A stretch of DNA of 64,000 bases from the NCBI RefSeq assembly GCF_040833975.1, contig NZ_CP162131.1:169001-233000 (forward strand), in the 5' to 3' direction. This document shows positions 19,907 to 30,520 of the stretch, piece by piece (position 1 is the first letter of the stretch; each line of letters starts with the position of its first letter). The translations under genes and the position numbers were made by a program. Source of the DNA: Leptospira sp. WS92.C1 (lineage in GTDB: Bacteria > Spirochaetota > Leptospiria > Leptospirales > Leptospiraceae). Under the pieces are notes generated by a model, which had not been told where the DNA came from, searched no databases, and was given only the letters and a program-made list of their open reading frames with translations.

Positions 19907-20275
19907 TCAAAACGGTTTGTAGAGAACGATATACGAAACGAAAAGTCCTAAAAGCGGAAATCCGAACCAGAATACTTTCGCTAAGGTAGGTTTTTTATAA
20001 ACGGCAGTGAGAAGGCCGCCATACGCAAGCCAGATCACGAATTTCGCAATTACCCAACCCGGCCAAGGCCAGAGGATCCCGAGTCTTGCAAGCATTCCAA
20101 AACCACCAAGTAAAATCAGAAAGAGTCCGATTCCGTGAGTGATCGCTATGATCTTTCGATTGGAAAATTCCTTAGTGCCTCCGTTAAGCACATGTAAGGT
20201 TACGCCGCCAAGCGCCGTAAAAAGAAGGAGGATCCCGAATATATGGACCATTTTATAGATTGTATAAGAAATCAT
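19907..20275 (-). CDS. Small four-helix membrane protein
   Basis: The ATG at 20275 begins right before the first helix; AAAGGA lies about 12 bases upstream, and an in-frame TTG 13 codons earlier cannot be excluded. The 122-residue product has four hydrophobic segments: about 5-27, 40-60, 68-85 and 92-115. A His lies in the first helix (KMVHIFGIL) and another in AITHGIGLFLILL, a pattern also seen in small haem-associated membrane proteins. No function can be assigned. Confidence 0.6.
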   Translation of the reverse strand: MISYTIYKMVHIFGILLLFTALGGVTLHVLNGGTKEFSNRKIIAITHGIGLFLILLGGFGMLARLGILWPWPGWVIAKFVIWLAYGGLLTAVYKKPTLAKVFWFGFPLLGLFVSYIVLYKPF

Positions 20276-20794
20276 CGTACCAGTGTTTCCTTTTTGAATT
20301 TGTAGCTCGTCCAAAAATCATCGTTTCGCTTTCCCGAAAGATCGTTTTACAAACTCGGGCTTGTCAACGTTTCAATATCGGAAGCTTCGCGTCATTTGGG
20401 TCTCTCAACTTTGTAAAGAATCAACGTCGAAGGCTTTTACTTTTGGCTGCAACATTCGTTATGGATCGTGTTGCAAGTCCAATCTTCCGAATAGAATCGA
20501 CTTTGGCAACGATTGTTTGGAGATAACCAAAATTCTATTTTATTTTTGGAAACAGATTTTTGATATTCGAGAGTCAATTCTAAAAGTCTTTCCGATTCAA
20601 AAGTAAAAACGGATTCGAATTATTTTGTCTCGGGCCCTTTTGGGGAAATAGGGTGATTCATCAATCTGTCACCGAATCCACGGAGGGACTTTTGATATGG
20701 ATCGAATCAAACAAAACGGTTACAGGGATTTTTCCGTCCTATGAGACTCTATCACAAATTGCGATCGCATTCAATTGTGAAGGCATGAGGAATT
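20276..20794. other. Intergenic region without a supported gene
   Basis: About 520 bp separate the membrane protein (whose promoter must lie here) from the end of the cyclase gene. Open frames at 20260-20526, 20361-20606 and 20653-20910 lack ribosome binding sites and recognisable protein features. I see no RNA gene or clear terminator. Confidence 0.4.
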
Positions 20795-22984
20795 CTATTT
20801 TTCCAGTAGATGCTGAACTCCGATCCAATTTCCGGTCGGAGGCGAAGCGATGTATTCCTGACAGCGTTTTCGATAAAGAATCGAAACGATATCTTCCGGA
20901 TGTACTTTGAGCGCCTGTTCAAAATTGATCAGCGCTTCTTGAAAGTCCGCCACCTTATAAAGAATAATTCCTCTTGAAATCAGAGGTAAGGTTGTGTCTT
21001 TCAGTTTTCGAATATGAGGGGCGTCCGCTTCATAAACTTCGTAGATGATAATCGGATCTGTTTTTCCTTTTACCACCACCGAATCGATTTCCCGAATCGC
21101 GAGTTCGTCCGCGATAGTCATGGAAGAAAGGGTGTTTTTTGTAACGAGAATTTCCGCTCGATAAAGATTGGTAAGACTCTCCAAACGAGATGCAACGTTT
21201 ACCGTGTCTCCAATCACGGTCGTATCCAGTCTCGAACGACTTCCCACGGTCCCTAACATCAGATTTCCGGTGTTGATCCCGATTCCGATTTTTAAACCGC
21301 GAAAATGGGAATCCTTCGCTTCTGCGTTGATCGTCTGCACCCTTTTTTTCATTTCGATGGCGGCGAGAATCGCCTTATCTGCGGAAGTCTCTCCGTGTCG
21401 ACTCACGCGCATTCCTTCACTTTCGCCGGAAAAGAGAGCCAGGATCCCGTCGCCCATAAACTTGTCCACGAACCCTTCGTGTCTTTGCACGATCGGTTCC
21501 ATACTCGCGAGATAGTCGTTGATAAATTTGAAATTTTCTTCCGGAGTCATTTGTTCCGAGATCGTAGTAAAGGATCGAATGTCCGTAAATAAAACGCTCA
21601 TCTCTTTGAGAACGGAGTCTCCCAAATTGACTTCCACTGCGGAATCTTTTCCTAAAACGTTTAAGAATTGAACCGGAACAAAACGAAAGAACGCATTCTT
21701 TTGTCTTGCGAGTTCCAATTTCTGCTGACTGAGCTCTATGTTTAAATCCTCGGATTGGCGGTATAAGGAAATAAATCGATTCGCGAGGATCGTAGTGAGG
21801 GCGACCACGAACAAGAAGTATGCGAATTGAGTGAATCGAATCCCCGATTGAAAAAGGATGGAATCGATTACGTCGTAAACGGCGATAAAAACGACGGTAA
21901 ACATGCTCACCGCCATCAGAGTCGCGTCTTTTTTACGGAGATACACCGCTTTTCCCATAAAATAGAGAAGATAGACAAGCGTTGGCAGAATCGAAAACTG
22001 CCAGATCCGAAGACTCGTCATCGTATAACGAAACGGTTCCACGAGGGTAACACCGGCTATGATCAGATTGAAGATGAGAATTCCAAACAATACCTTTGAG
22101 AATTTGGCTCTTCCGTAAAAATAATCCTGCATAAAAAGCAAAAAAAGAGGAGATAATAACGAAACGGAGGAATATTCAATTCTTGTAATCCATGTGGTAT
22201 CATAAATTACGTCAAATGCGATGCTGGATCTGGAGAGAGAATACAACGCCATACAAACGCTGAAAATTCCGAAATAGAGATTGTATCTGTCCTCTCTTCG
22301 TTTTGCGAAAATGAGAAGGTGATAAAAACCGAAAAAGATATAAATCGTATTGAGACAAAGATTGACAAGAGTCGAAATTTCGCCGGAAAGTTTTTGTTCG
22401 GTCGTAATCGAATAATCTCCGTCGATGTAAAATCCGAGATCCACATTTTTAGAAAGTGCGGAAGCGGGGGCGTCTCCGATCAAATGAAAGGTAAGAAGAT
22501 TCTCGCCTTTTTTTAGAAGACTGGAATCCACGGGTAAACGGAAGTTGCGGATTGTTCTTCTCAGAAGCATTTCTTTGCCGGAAGAATCCAGGTGAACGTC
22601 CTTGCTGAGAGAATGCCCGTTCAAATAGATTTCCCAGTTTTCACCGATGGATTCCAAGTAGAGAAAGATCGGTTTATAGATCTTGGTCTGTTGTGGATCT
22701 TCTTTGAGTGAAAATCTGGTTTGAAGAGTGTATTCTTTCAAACCTTCTCCGATCGGAACTTTGAAAATTTCATTCAAAACGATCGGAAATTCCGAAATTT
22801 TTCGAACACCCGGATCGGAAGCTTCGATTCCATTCAGAGATTTCGCTTGAAAGCCCGGAGTGGCGATCCAATTTCCCTTTCTAAGATCGATGGGTTTCCA
22901 GGTCTCTTGTGTTTCGGAAACGGCTAAAGAAGGAAGAAAGACCAGTAGAAAGACAAATAAAGTTTTCAAAGCAAATTTTTTCAT
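20795..22984 (-). CDS. 7TM-DISM class III adenylate/guanylate cyclase
   Basis: This 729-residue receptor cyclase has a signal peptide (about 1-23), an extracytoplasmic DISMED-like domain (about 30-200) and seven membrane helices (about 205-405), followed by a coiled coil. The class III cyclase domain (about 440-630) contains VLFTDIRSFTTISEQ and DKFMGDGILALFSG (the two metal Asp residues) and later DTTVIGDTVNVASRLE (adenine and ribose contacts). The C-terminus (about 650-729) looks like one TPR-type helical repeat, FQEALINFEQALKVHPEDI. It would make cAMP or cGMP in response to an external ligand, perhaps a carbohydrate. Confidence 0.86.
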   Translation of the reverse strand: MKKFALKTLFVFLLVFLPSLAVSETQETWKPIDLRKGNWIATPGFQAKSLNGIEASDPGVRKISEFPIVLNEIFKVPIGEGLKEYTLQTRFSLKEDPQQTKIYKPIFLYLESIGENWEIYLNGHSLSKDVHLDSSGKEMLLRRTIRNFRLPVDSSLLKKGENLLTFHLIGDAPASALSKNVDLGFYIDGDYSITTEQKLSGEISTLVNLCLNTIYIFFGFYHLLIFAKRREDRYNLYFGIFSVCMALYSLSRSSIAFDVIYDTTWITRIEYSSVSLLSPLFLLFMQDYFYGRAKFSKVLFGILIFNLIIAGVTLVEPFRYTMTSLRIWQFSILPTLVYLLYFMGKAVYLRKKDATLMAVSMFTVVFIAVYDVIDSILFQSGIRFTQFAYFLFVVALTTILANRFISLYRQSEDLNIELSQQKLELARQKNAFFRFVPVQFLNVLGKDSAVEVNLGDSVLKEMSVLFTDIRSFTTISEQMTPEENFKFINDYLASMEPIVQRHEGFVDKFMGDGILALFSGESEGMRVSRHGETSADKAILAAIEMKKRVQTINAEAKDSHFRGLKIGIGINTGNLMLGTVGSRSRLDTTVIGDTVNVASRLESLTNLYRAEILVTKNTLSSMTIADELAIREIDSVVVKGKTDPIIIYEVYEADAPHIRKLKDTTLPLISRGIILYKVADFQEALINFEQALKVHPEDIVSILYRKRCQEYIASPPTGNWIGVQHLLEK

Positions 22985-23173
22985 TGGTAGAAAGCGCGTT
23001 TTTTTGCGCCGAGCATTTGGATTAGAAGTTTTTATTGTTCAATTTTCAACATTTTTATTCGGTTCGAGTCTAAATCTTTCCGAATCGTTGAAAAGCGGTT
23101 GCATCCCGAATCCATCGGATATTTTTTCTATCATCCGGTTTCCGGACTTATCCAATTCAATGAGGAAATTTGA

Positions 23174-23653
23174 ATGTCAGATCCAGTATTAGGAACGCCC
23201 CTTCCCGCAGTCAGCTTAGAAAGTACAGAAGGTAAGAATGTCAAACTACCCGAGGATATTTCCGGCGCGTGGACTCTACTTTATTTTTATCCGAAAGACG
23301 ATACCCCGGGTTGTACCAAACAAGCCTGTAGTTATCGGGATAATATCGGAGCATTTACAAAAATCGGAGCCAAGGTCTACGGAGTAAGCTTGGACAATCT
23401 CACCTCGCATGGAGATTTTATTCAAAAGTATTCTTTGAATTTTCCTCTTTTATCGGATCCGGATCATAAACTGAGCGAAGCTCTTGGAGTTTACGGGGAT
23501 CAGGAATGGAGAGGAAAGGTGTTCAAGGGACTTTCCAGAGATTCTTTTTTAATTTCTCCGGATGGGAAAATCCAAAAGGTTTGGAGAAAAGTTGACCCGG
23601 TAACGACGGTGGAAGAAACTCTCCAGGAGATTTCCAAAGTCAGCGGTAAATGA
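23174..23653 (+). CDS. bcp: Peroxiredoxin of the BCP/PrxQ family
   Basis: The 159-residue thiol peroxidase has YFYPKDDTPGCTKQACSYRD. This contains the peroxidatic Cys (TPGCT) and a resolving Cys five residues later, the alpha-helical arrangement of PrxQ/BCP. The conserved Arg and KVWRKVDP end complete the fold. It reduces peroxides in the cytoplasm using thioredoxin. The M61 peptidase gene begins immediately after its stop. Confidence 0.9.
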   Translation: MSDPVLGTPLPAVSLESTEGKNVKLPEDISGAWTLLYFYPKDDTPGCTKQACSYRDNIGAFTKIGAKVYGVSLDNLTSHGDFIQKYSLNFPLLSDPDHKLSEALGVYGDQEWRGKVFKGLSRDSFLISPDGKIQKVWRKVDPVTTVEETLQEISKVSGK

Positions 23654-25381
23654 TTGTCTAAACTTCACTTTTCTGTTCAAGAATATCAACTCACAGGACA
23701 CTATCTCCAAGTAGAATTAGAGATAGTGTCTCCCAAAAAAGAAACCGTTCTTTCTCTTCCAGTCTGGTCTCCCGGTTCCTATATGATTCGGGATTATTCC
23801 AGACATATCCATCGACTCGAAGCTTTTGTTTCCGGAAAAAAAGGAAAGAATTTCGAAGTACAACCGATCGGTTTGGATTCTTGGAGCATTGTATCCGGAG
23901 GCGAATCCTTTTGTTTGCGTTATGTGGTTTATGGATTCGATTATTCGGTTCGTTCCAACTATTTCACTACGGAATTTTGTCTTTTACATCCGCCCGCTTT
24001 ATTTTTATATCCGAGAGATTTTGAAATTTCCGAAATCACATTAGAAATATCGAATTCTCTTCCGTTTGAATTTTGTCATTCGGGGTTGAACGGAAAAGGG
24101 AAAAAACGTTTCTCCTCGTCTTTGGATGAGTTTTTGGATTCTCCCATTCTGCTTTCCAAACGCGCTGCGATTTCGTTTGTATCCGAAAATTGTGAACACG
24201 AAATCGTCTTAGAAGGAGAATTGCCGAAATCCGTTCAGAAAAATCTGATTCCAGATCTTCAAAAGATCACAGGAGAACAGATCCGATCTTTGGAAGGCTC
24301 GCCGAACACGAGATATCTCTTCATTCTAATTTTAGCGGAAGGCGCTTACGGAGGACTAGAACATCTCAATTCTTCCGTGAATATGTATGATCCTCTCAAA
24401 ACACTTTCCAAGGACGGATATCTCAAACTCTTGGAACTGTTATCTCACGAATACTTTCATCTTTGGAATGTAAAACGGATCCGTCCGATCGCGCTCGGTC
24501 CCTTTGATTATCAAAAACCGAATCTGACCCGGGAACTCTGGATCGCGGAGGGAATCACATCCTTTTACGACGCTTACTTTTTGTTAAAAACGAAACATCT
24601 GAGTCCGGATGCGTATCTTGCAAAGGTTATGGAAGATCTGCAAAGTCTCGAAAAATCGGAGGGAGAATCTTGGATGACTTTGGAAGATTCTTCTTATACC
24701 GCTTGGACCAAATTCTATAATCGTCCGAACGATTCGAATGCGAATAACACCGGAATTTCCTATTACGTCAAAGGCGGTGTTTTGGCTCTTGCCATGGATT
24801 TGTTTTTGATAACGGAAACTGCGGGTAAACATTCCCTTTTGGATGTGATGAAAGAGCTCTATCAAAACTTTCATCTCGGAAAAAATCGAGGTTTTACAAA
24901 ATCCGAATTTTTTCAGGCGGCGAAAAAATCCACGGATGTCGATTTGAAACTCGAGTTCGGAGATTATCTCGACAAACCGATCGCGATTCCGATCGAAAGA
25001 TACTTTCAACAAATCGGTGTTATACGGATTGACTCCAGTCCAAGCGTGGAGCTCGGTTTTGGTATGAGAGAGGAAAGAGGGAATCTCGTGATCAACAAAG
25101 TGGATTGGAAAATTTTGGATCCTTCCGTCGATTTAAGTCTGGGCGACGAATGGATCGCACTCAACGGGATGAGAATTCATTCCGGAAATCGAAAGGATCT
25201 TTTGAAACAATACAGGACCGGTGAAAAAATCGAACTTTTGATTTCACGCAAAGGTAAGATTCTCAAACGTAAATTGAAACTCTCCAAACGATTTCAAACC
25301 AGTCAGTTCAAGTTCGAAGAACATCCTTCGGAAGATCAGAAAAAATTTCGGGATTTGTTTTTTGGACCGAGTCCGAAATAA
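23654..25381 (+). CDS. M61 family metallopeptidase with PDZ domain
   Basis: The TTG at 23654 directly follows the bcp stop, suggesting coupling. The 575-residue protein has the M61 N-terminal beta domain (ending in the conserved WSPGSYMIRDYSRHI), a zinc site HEYFHLWNVKRIRP, the downstream Glu ligand in LWIAEGITSFYDAY, and a PDZ-like end (about 470-550). This is the glycyl-aminopeptidase-like family. No signal peptide is visible, so it may be cytoplasmic. The last 134 bp, including 3' flank, recur at 26263-26396. Confidence 0.85.
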   Translation: MSKLHFSVQEYQLTGHYLQVELEIVSPKKETVLSLPVWSPGSYMIRDYSRHIHRLEAFVSGKKGKNFEVQPIGLDSWSIVSGGESFCLRYVVYGFDYSVRSNYFTTEFCLLHPPALFLYPRDFEISEITLEISNSLPFEFCHSGLNGKGKKRFSSSLDEFLDSPILLSKRAAISFVSENCEHEIVLEGELPKSVQKNLIPDLQKITGEQIRSLEGSPNTRYLFILILAEGAYGGLEHLNSSVNMYDPLKTLSKDGYLKLLELLSHEYFHLWNVKRIRPIALGPFDYQKPNLTRELWIAEGITSFYDAYFLLKTKHLSPDAYLAKVMEDLQSLEKSEGESWMTLEDSSYTAWTKFYNRPNDSNANNTGISYYVKGGVLALAMDLFLITETAGKHSLLDVMKELYQNFHLGKNRGFTKSEFFQAAKKSTDVDLKLEFGDYLDKPIAIPIERYFQQIGVIRIDSSPSVELGFGMREERGNLVINKVDWKILDPSVDLSLGDEWIALNGMRIHSGNRKDLLKQYRTGEKIELLISRKGKILKRKLKLSKRFQTSQFKFEEHPSEDQKKFRDLFFGPSPK

Positions 25382-25410
25382 AAATTGGAATTTAGGATTG
25401 GATAGAAATT
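25277..25410 (+). repeat. Direct repeat copy A: 3' end of the M61 gene
   Basis: The last about 35 codons of the peptidase plus 29 bp of downstream flank match 26263-26396 over 134 bp without gaps. By hand I count nine mismatches, about 93 percent identity. Confidence 0.85.
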
Positions 25411-25456
25411 GAATGTAAAACACAAGTTCAATCTATCATCCAAGAATTTTCACTCA

Positions 25457-25484
25457 AGTCATTGTCCATCTGGGCACAATGACT
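25457..25484. terminator. Inverted repeat between convergent M61 and lipoprotein genes
   Basis: AGTCATTGT (25457-25465) and ACAATGACT (25476-25484) are perfect inverted arms around a ten-base loop. It lies between the 3' ends of two convergent genes and may stop transcription both ways, although neither side has a clear U-run. Confidence 0.45.
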
Positions 25485-25534
25485 CCTTATAGCCGGGCGA
25501 GGAGTTCGCACCGCATCCTGATCTCGATTCTTTA

Positions 25535-26008
25535 TTATGGAATATCCCCGTCTGGCGGAGGACAATTTTGTTCAATTTTCGCCTCTGCAGACCGAAGCGC
25601 ATAAAATTGGTCTTTTGCAACCACACATTGATCCGGCATCGTAGTACCATCACCGTCGTGATAAATTGCGCATTCGTATACTGTCCACCAGGAATAGCCA
25701 GCTGGGGGGGATGACGAACGGCAAGGAGGAGCGGTTTTGAACGCGTGGTTACATTCCGCCCAGCAGAATTGGACTCCCTCCGGTGCTGCCGACACATTGT
25801 TTTCCTGTAAACTCGCATTGGGTGCAGTATGCAAATTCAAGTCATTGGACGCTTCCGACGTCAGAGCCAAGGCAGTTAAAGCCGTTTCTTCGGCGCGTGC
25901 ATTGAGCAATCCGTCTGTATCCTTCGCACAGTCGGATATTAAAAATCCGACGAGGATCGCTGCAAATGCGATTTTAACTGTCGAGAGTGTAAAATTTTTA
26001 CTGTTCAA
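25535..26008 (-). CDS. Putative lipoprotein of unknown function
   Basis: A TTG at 26008 is the start because GGAGGA (26015-26020) lies seven bases upstream; the longer open frame ahead of it is not credible. The 157-residue product has a hydrophobic signal (about 8-26) ending in FLISDC. If this is a lipobox, Asp at -1 is unusual. The mature part has an Ala-rich helix, then CWAECNHAF, PPC, YECAIYHDGDGTTMPDQC and a C-terminal QNCPPP, so about six cysteines that probably form disulfides. I do not recognise the family. The gene sits inside a duplicated M61 tail, which suggests a local insertion. Confidence 0.6.
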   Translation of the reverse strand: MNSKNFTLSTVKIAFAAILVGFLISDCAKDTDGLLNARAEETALTALALTSEASNDLNLHTAPNASLQENNVSAAPEGVQFCWAECNHAFKTAPPCRSSSPPAGYSWWTVYECAIYHDGDGTTMPDQCVVAKDQFYALRSAEAKIEQNCPPPDGDIP

Positions 26009-26262
26009 ATCGTTTCCTCCAGTTTGGGAAAAAGTATCATGTGTAAAACAACAAGACCAAGTTGTGCTTTTGGACAACTTTTTTTGCGCGTGATTCAGAT
26101 TAAAGAAGTTCAATATTTTTCTGACTAACTTTTCCTCTTTGAATTGGATTCTAACCATTTTCATTTGGAAAAAGAGAAACGTTAGAAATGATTTTAAATT
26201 ATAATTTTCCTTCATTTGTAAATCACAAAATATCATTTGACATTCCGAAAAAAAAAGGAGTA

Positions 26263-26396
26263 AAACTCTCCAAACGATTTCAAACCAGTCAGTGCAAGTT
26301 CGAAGAACATCCTTCGGAAGACTATAAAAAATTTCGGGATTTGTTTTTTGGGTCGAGTCCGAAGTGAAGATTGGAATTTAGGATTGGATAGAAATT
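26263..26396 (+). pseudogene. Detached second copy of the M61 peptidase 3' end
   Basis: This 134-bp stretch repeats the end of the M61 gene and its flank. The peptide frame is still open (LSKRFQTSQCKFEEHPSEDY to FFGSSPK) and ends in TGA where the intact copy has TAA. There is no start or upstream gene, so it is a remnant. The two copies flank the reversed lipoprotein gene. Confidence 0.8.
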
Positions 26397-26426
26397 CAAA
26401 GCTTTCGCTCTGATTTTACTTGAGAT

Positions 26427-26441
26427 CGGACTTGAAGTCCG
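26427..26441. repeat. Dispersed 15-bp palindrome (copy 1)
   Basis: CGGACTTGAAGTCCG has perfect seven-base arms around one central base. Related copies lie at 30521, 30841 and 33424. Confidence 0.6.
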
Positions 26442-26612
26442 TTTACAAGCTTTATTTCAATAAAACATTGTTGTCGTACCGGCCTTTTTGAAAATATCGT
26501 AAACAGGATCGTCAATTCGTAGGGTGATAGTCTTAGATATAGTTTAGCGGACCTTCATTTTTATTCATAATAGATCATTATCATTCTATGATCAAATCGA
26601 TTTTATCTATTC

Positions 26613-27368
26613 TTACACCGCGGTGATTCCGCCATCTACGGCCCAATTAGCCCCGTTGATATAACCTGAATGTCTGCTCAAAAGAAAAGACACAACTCTT
26701 GCAATCTCCTCCGGTTCCGCGATTTTTCGAGAAGGCGTCATCGCTATGATTTTTTTACGATGATCGTCAACCTGATCTTCCTGAATTCCCATCGAGGTTT
26801 CCATATAACCGGGACTGATCGCGTTAGCCGTAATACCAAATTCCCCCCATTCATCAGCCATGGATTTTACAAATCCGATTAACGCGTGTTTAGAAGAGGA
26901 ATACGCGACGGAGTTTGCGGATCCTTTGAGAGACAACGAGGATGCGATGTATAAAAGCCTACCTAGTTGCAGATTTCTGAATATAGGAATCAGAGTTTTT
27001 GTGATTCGAAACGCGGATCGAATGTTGATCGAAAAAATTCGATCCCATTCTTCGGTACTGACTTCGGTAATTTTATGATAAGGCCCGCCATAACCCGCAC
27101 AATGGATCAATCCGTAAGCCGTCTGTTTTTCGGCGTCGATTTTTCGTTTCCATTTCTCCAAAGACGCGGAAAGTTCGGAATCGAGTGTGAGATCTGTTTG
27201 TAAAAAGAATTCTCCGGAAAGAGGTTCCTCTGGAGGATTGATGTCGAAATTTGTTACGGAATATCCGTCAGCAACGAGTGATTTTACAAGCGCCCTACCC
27301 AGTCCCCCGCTTCCACCGGTAAGTAGAATATTTTTTTCTTGATACGAATTGTCTTTTGTTTCGAGCAC
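26613..27368 (-). CDS. Short-chain dehydrogenase/reductase
   Basis: The 251-residue NAD(P)-dependent enzyme has [36 protein letters not shown] strand ([11 protein letters not shown]), [11 protein letters not shown] (catalytic Tyr and Lys) and [12 protein letters not shown], ending in [18 protein letters not shown]. The ending is typical of the classical FabG-like SDRs. It is transcribed divergently from argB, whose coding start lies about 75 bp away. The substrate is unknown. Confidence 0.85.
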   Translation of the reverse strand: MLETKDNSYQEKNILLTGGSGGLGRALVKSLVADGYSVTNFDINPPEEPLSGEFFLQTDLTLDSELSASLEKWKRKIDAEKQTAYGLIHCAGYGGPYHKITEVSTEEWDRIFSINIRSAFRITKTLIPIFRNLQLGRLLYIASSLSLKGSANSVAYSSSKHALIGFVKSMADEWGEFGITANAISPGYMETSMGIQEDQVDDHRKKIIAMTPSRKIAEPEEIARVVSFLLSRHSGYINGANWAVDGGITAV

Positions 27369-27435
27369 TCTCTTCTCTCCGCGTTGGTATCTATTCTGTA
27401 TTTCTGGATGACAGAGTTAGGCACAAGGAATTCTC

Positions 27436-28316
<881 letters not shown>

Positions 28317-28489
28317 AATCAATTTGCGGCTCTGAGTATTTTTTAGAATCGCGAATGATTTCCGAACAAGAAAAGTGTAATCGAATAGAGGTTTGTAATG
28401 TCAAACGATTCGTTTGACAAAAGCGTGCATTTCGGAATCCGCAGTATTTTTTTATAAATTTTCTCTTCTTCAATTGTTAACGAAACTCC

Positions 28490-28518
28490 TTGACAGGGAA
28501 ATCTTTCTTATGTTCAAT
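28490..28518 (+). promoter_or_regulatory. Possible promoter of the GAF-PP2C gene
   Basis: A consensus -35 TTGACA (28490-28495) is followed after 17 bp by the weak -10 TTCAAT (28513-28518), about 40 bp ahead of the start codon. Confidence 0.35.
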
Positions 28519-28558
28519 GATTCAATTCTTCCGATAGAATGATTCGTTAATCCCCTTT

Positions 28559-30307
28559 ATGAGTGAAAGACAATTATCCTTATCCCTAATTTCAGATATT
28601 ACGGCGAGAATCAACTCGACCGACGACCTGGAAGAACTCCTCGGTATTATCATAGAAACTACAAAAGACGTCCTCAATACGGAAGGATGTTCGCTTCTTC
28701 TCTACGATCGGGATGAAGACTGTCTTGTATTCAACGTAGCAAAGGGAACCAAGGGAGAATCTTTGACGGAGTTGAAAGTTCCAAGAGGCAAAGGAATCGC
28801 AGGAATGGTTCTGGAAACTCTCGAACCCGTGATCGTAAACGATGCGGCGAATGATCCAAGAATTTATAGAAATATAGACGAGACCGTGGGATTTGTTACG
28901 AACAATCTCATCTGTGTTCCTATGAGCACTCAAGGAGAAATTCAAGGTGTTTTGGAAGCGGTCAATTCTCTCGGAAGAAGTGAATTTACAAACAAGGATA
29001 TCAAAGTCATCCAATATCTTTCGGATCTTGCTGCGATCGCGATTCGAAATCGAAGATTGATCTTAGCTCTCAAAAATAGAGCGAATGAACTCGACTGTCT
29101 CTTTCAACTCAGTCAAGCGATTTCAAACATTGCGGAGATGGATCAATTTTTAAATCTTACGGTACATTCGATTTCGGATGTGATGGGAGCGGAACGGGTT
29201 TCACTGATCTTTCTCAATCCGAAAAACGGAAAATACGAACTCAAAAAAAGCATCGGTTTCAATCTTGAAGAACAGGAACAGTTTATCAACGAGAAGGAAG
29301 GAGTGATTCGAAAGATTTTGGAAAGCGGCAATCCACTTTTAGTACAAAACACCTCCGTTCTTACGGAGGATTGGACCCGTCCCGAAAGATACAAAACAAA
29401 GTCCTTTATTTCGGTTCCGATCCGCCAGGACGGAAAGATCATTGGAATTTTGAATTCGGCGGATAAAAGATCGGGGAACAGTTTTGACAACGCGGATCAA
29501 AACATTCTCAGCACGATTTCCAACCAGATCGCGGAAGCATACAATTCTCTTCTTTCCAAAGATCAAAAGGAAAAACTCAACTCGATCAAACGGGATATGC
29601 AGATCGCTTCTCAGATCCAAGTAAACTCATTGCCAAACATTCCCAAAAAGATTCAAGGTTTGGAATTGGAGACGAGTTATATCGCATCCAAGGAAATCGG
29701 CGGGGACTTTTACGATCTCATCTATCACAATCCGGACGAAGTGAGTGTTCTCATCGCGGACGTTTCCGGAAAAGGAATCGCGGCCGCTCTTTTTATGGAA
29801 TTTTCGAAGACCATCATCGCGGGAGAGGTTTCCAGAAATTCTTCCACGAGTATCAGTTTGATGAGCGCCAATCGGATCATTCAAGAAAAATCCGGTTACT
29901 TCATGTTTGTGACCGTGATGTTGGTTCGGATCAATATGGCCAAACGTAGAATCCGATATTCGAGCGCGGGTCACAACGAACAGCTTCTTTACAAAGCAAA
30001 AGACAAAAAGGTCATCGGCCTTTCCGGAAAGGGAATGCCGCTCGGAATCAAGGAATCCGAGATCGACGAACACGAGATCGATTATGCGCCCGGAGATCTG
30101 CTCATCCTTTATACGGACGGAGTGAGCGAAGCGATGAACGAGTCCAGTGAAATGTACGGCTTGGAGAATCTCACCAAACTCATCGAACGAAACGGGGAAA
30201 TGCCTCTCGGCGCTTTGAAAGAATTGATCATCGATACCACGGATGCGTTCCGCGGTGAAGCCGATCCTCACGACGACTATACTTTGTTTATGGTCCGTCT
30301 CCCCTAA
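28559..30307 (+). CDS. GAF-GAF-PP2C (RsbU/SpoIIE-type) protein phosphatase
   Basis: This 582-residue cytoplasmic protein has a first GAF domain (about 20-165, [29 protein letters not shown]), a second (about 185-335), a short linker and a PPM/SpoIIE phosphatase domain (about 370-582). The phosphatase carries GGDFYDLIY and [14 protein letters not shown], then [14 protein letters not shown] and [14 protein letters not shown], so the metal Asp residues are present. In the RsbU scheme it would dephosphorylate an anti-sigma antagonist. The RsbW-type ATPase at 11.3-13.4 kb would be a natural partner type, but no link is shown. Confidence 0.87.
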   Translation: MSERQLSLSLISDITARINSTDDLEELLGIIIETTKDVLNTEGCSLLLYDRDEDCLVFNVAKGTKGESLTELKVPRGKGIAGMVLETLEPVIVNDAANDPRIYRNIDETVGFVTNNLICVPMSTQGEIQGVLEAVNSLGRSEFTNKDIKVIQYLSDLAAIAIRNRRLILALKNRANELDCLFQLSQAISNIAEMDQFLNLTVHSISDVMGAERVSLIFLNPKNGKYELKKSIGFNLEEQEQFINEKEGVIRKILESGNPLLVQNTSVLTEDWTRPERYKTKSFISVPIRQDGKIIGILNSADKRSGNSFDNADQNILSTISNQIAEAYNSLLSKDQKEKLNSIKRDMQIASQIQVNSLPNIPKKIQGLELETSYIASKEIGGDFYDLIYHNPDEVSVLIADVSGKGIAAALFMEFSKTIIAGEVSRNSSTSISLMSANRIIQEKSGYFMFVTVMLVRINMAKRRIRYSSAGHNEQLLYKAKDKKVIGLSGKGMPLGIKESEIDEHEIDYAPGDLLILYTDGVSEAMNESSEMYGLENLTKLIERNGEMPLGALKELIIDTTDAFRGEADPHDDYTLFMVRLP

Positions 30308-30355
30308 ATCACTTTAAGAAATTGGAATCTGTTTTGCGATTTTGATTTGGGCGTC

Positions 30356-30377
30356 TCCTTTCGATTTCTCGAAAGGA
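30356..30377. terminator. Hairpin after the GAF-PP2C gene
   Basis: TCCTTTCGA (30356-30364) and TCGAAAGGA (30369-30377) are perfect nine-base arms around a four-base loop. It lies about 50 bp after the stop and has no U-run. It is part of a GC-rich block that runs to about 30465 and also contains GTCTGC/GCAGAC (30412-30426). Confidence 0.4.
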
Positions 30378-30520
30378 CCGCGCTGGTTCCGCGCTCCGGC
30401 TTTCGCCTTCGGTCTGCTGCGCAGACTGCTTTCGCACGCTCCACATCGCTGACGCGGGTTTACAATTTGAATTCAAAATTTTTTTGAAATTAGGTGGATT
30501 TGTCCGATGATAATCGAGTT

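Noticed and set aside
20653..20910. 85-codon plus-strand frame overlapping the 3' end of the cyclase gene
   Set aside because: It overlaps a well-supported gene on the other strand by over 100 bp and has no RBS.
26009..26236. 76-codon upstream extension of the lipoprotein gene
   Set aside because: It does not look like a signal peptide, and the GGAGGA at 26015 belongs to the TTG at 26008.
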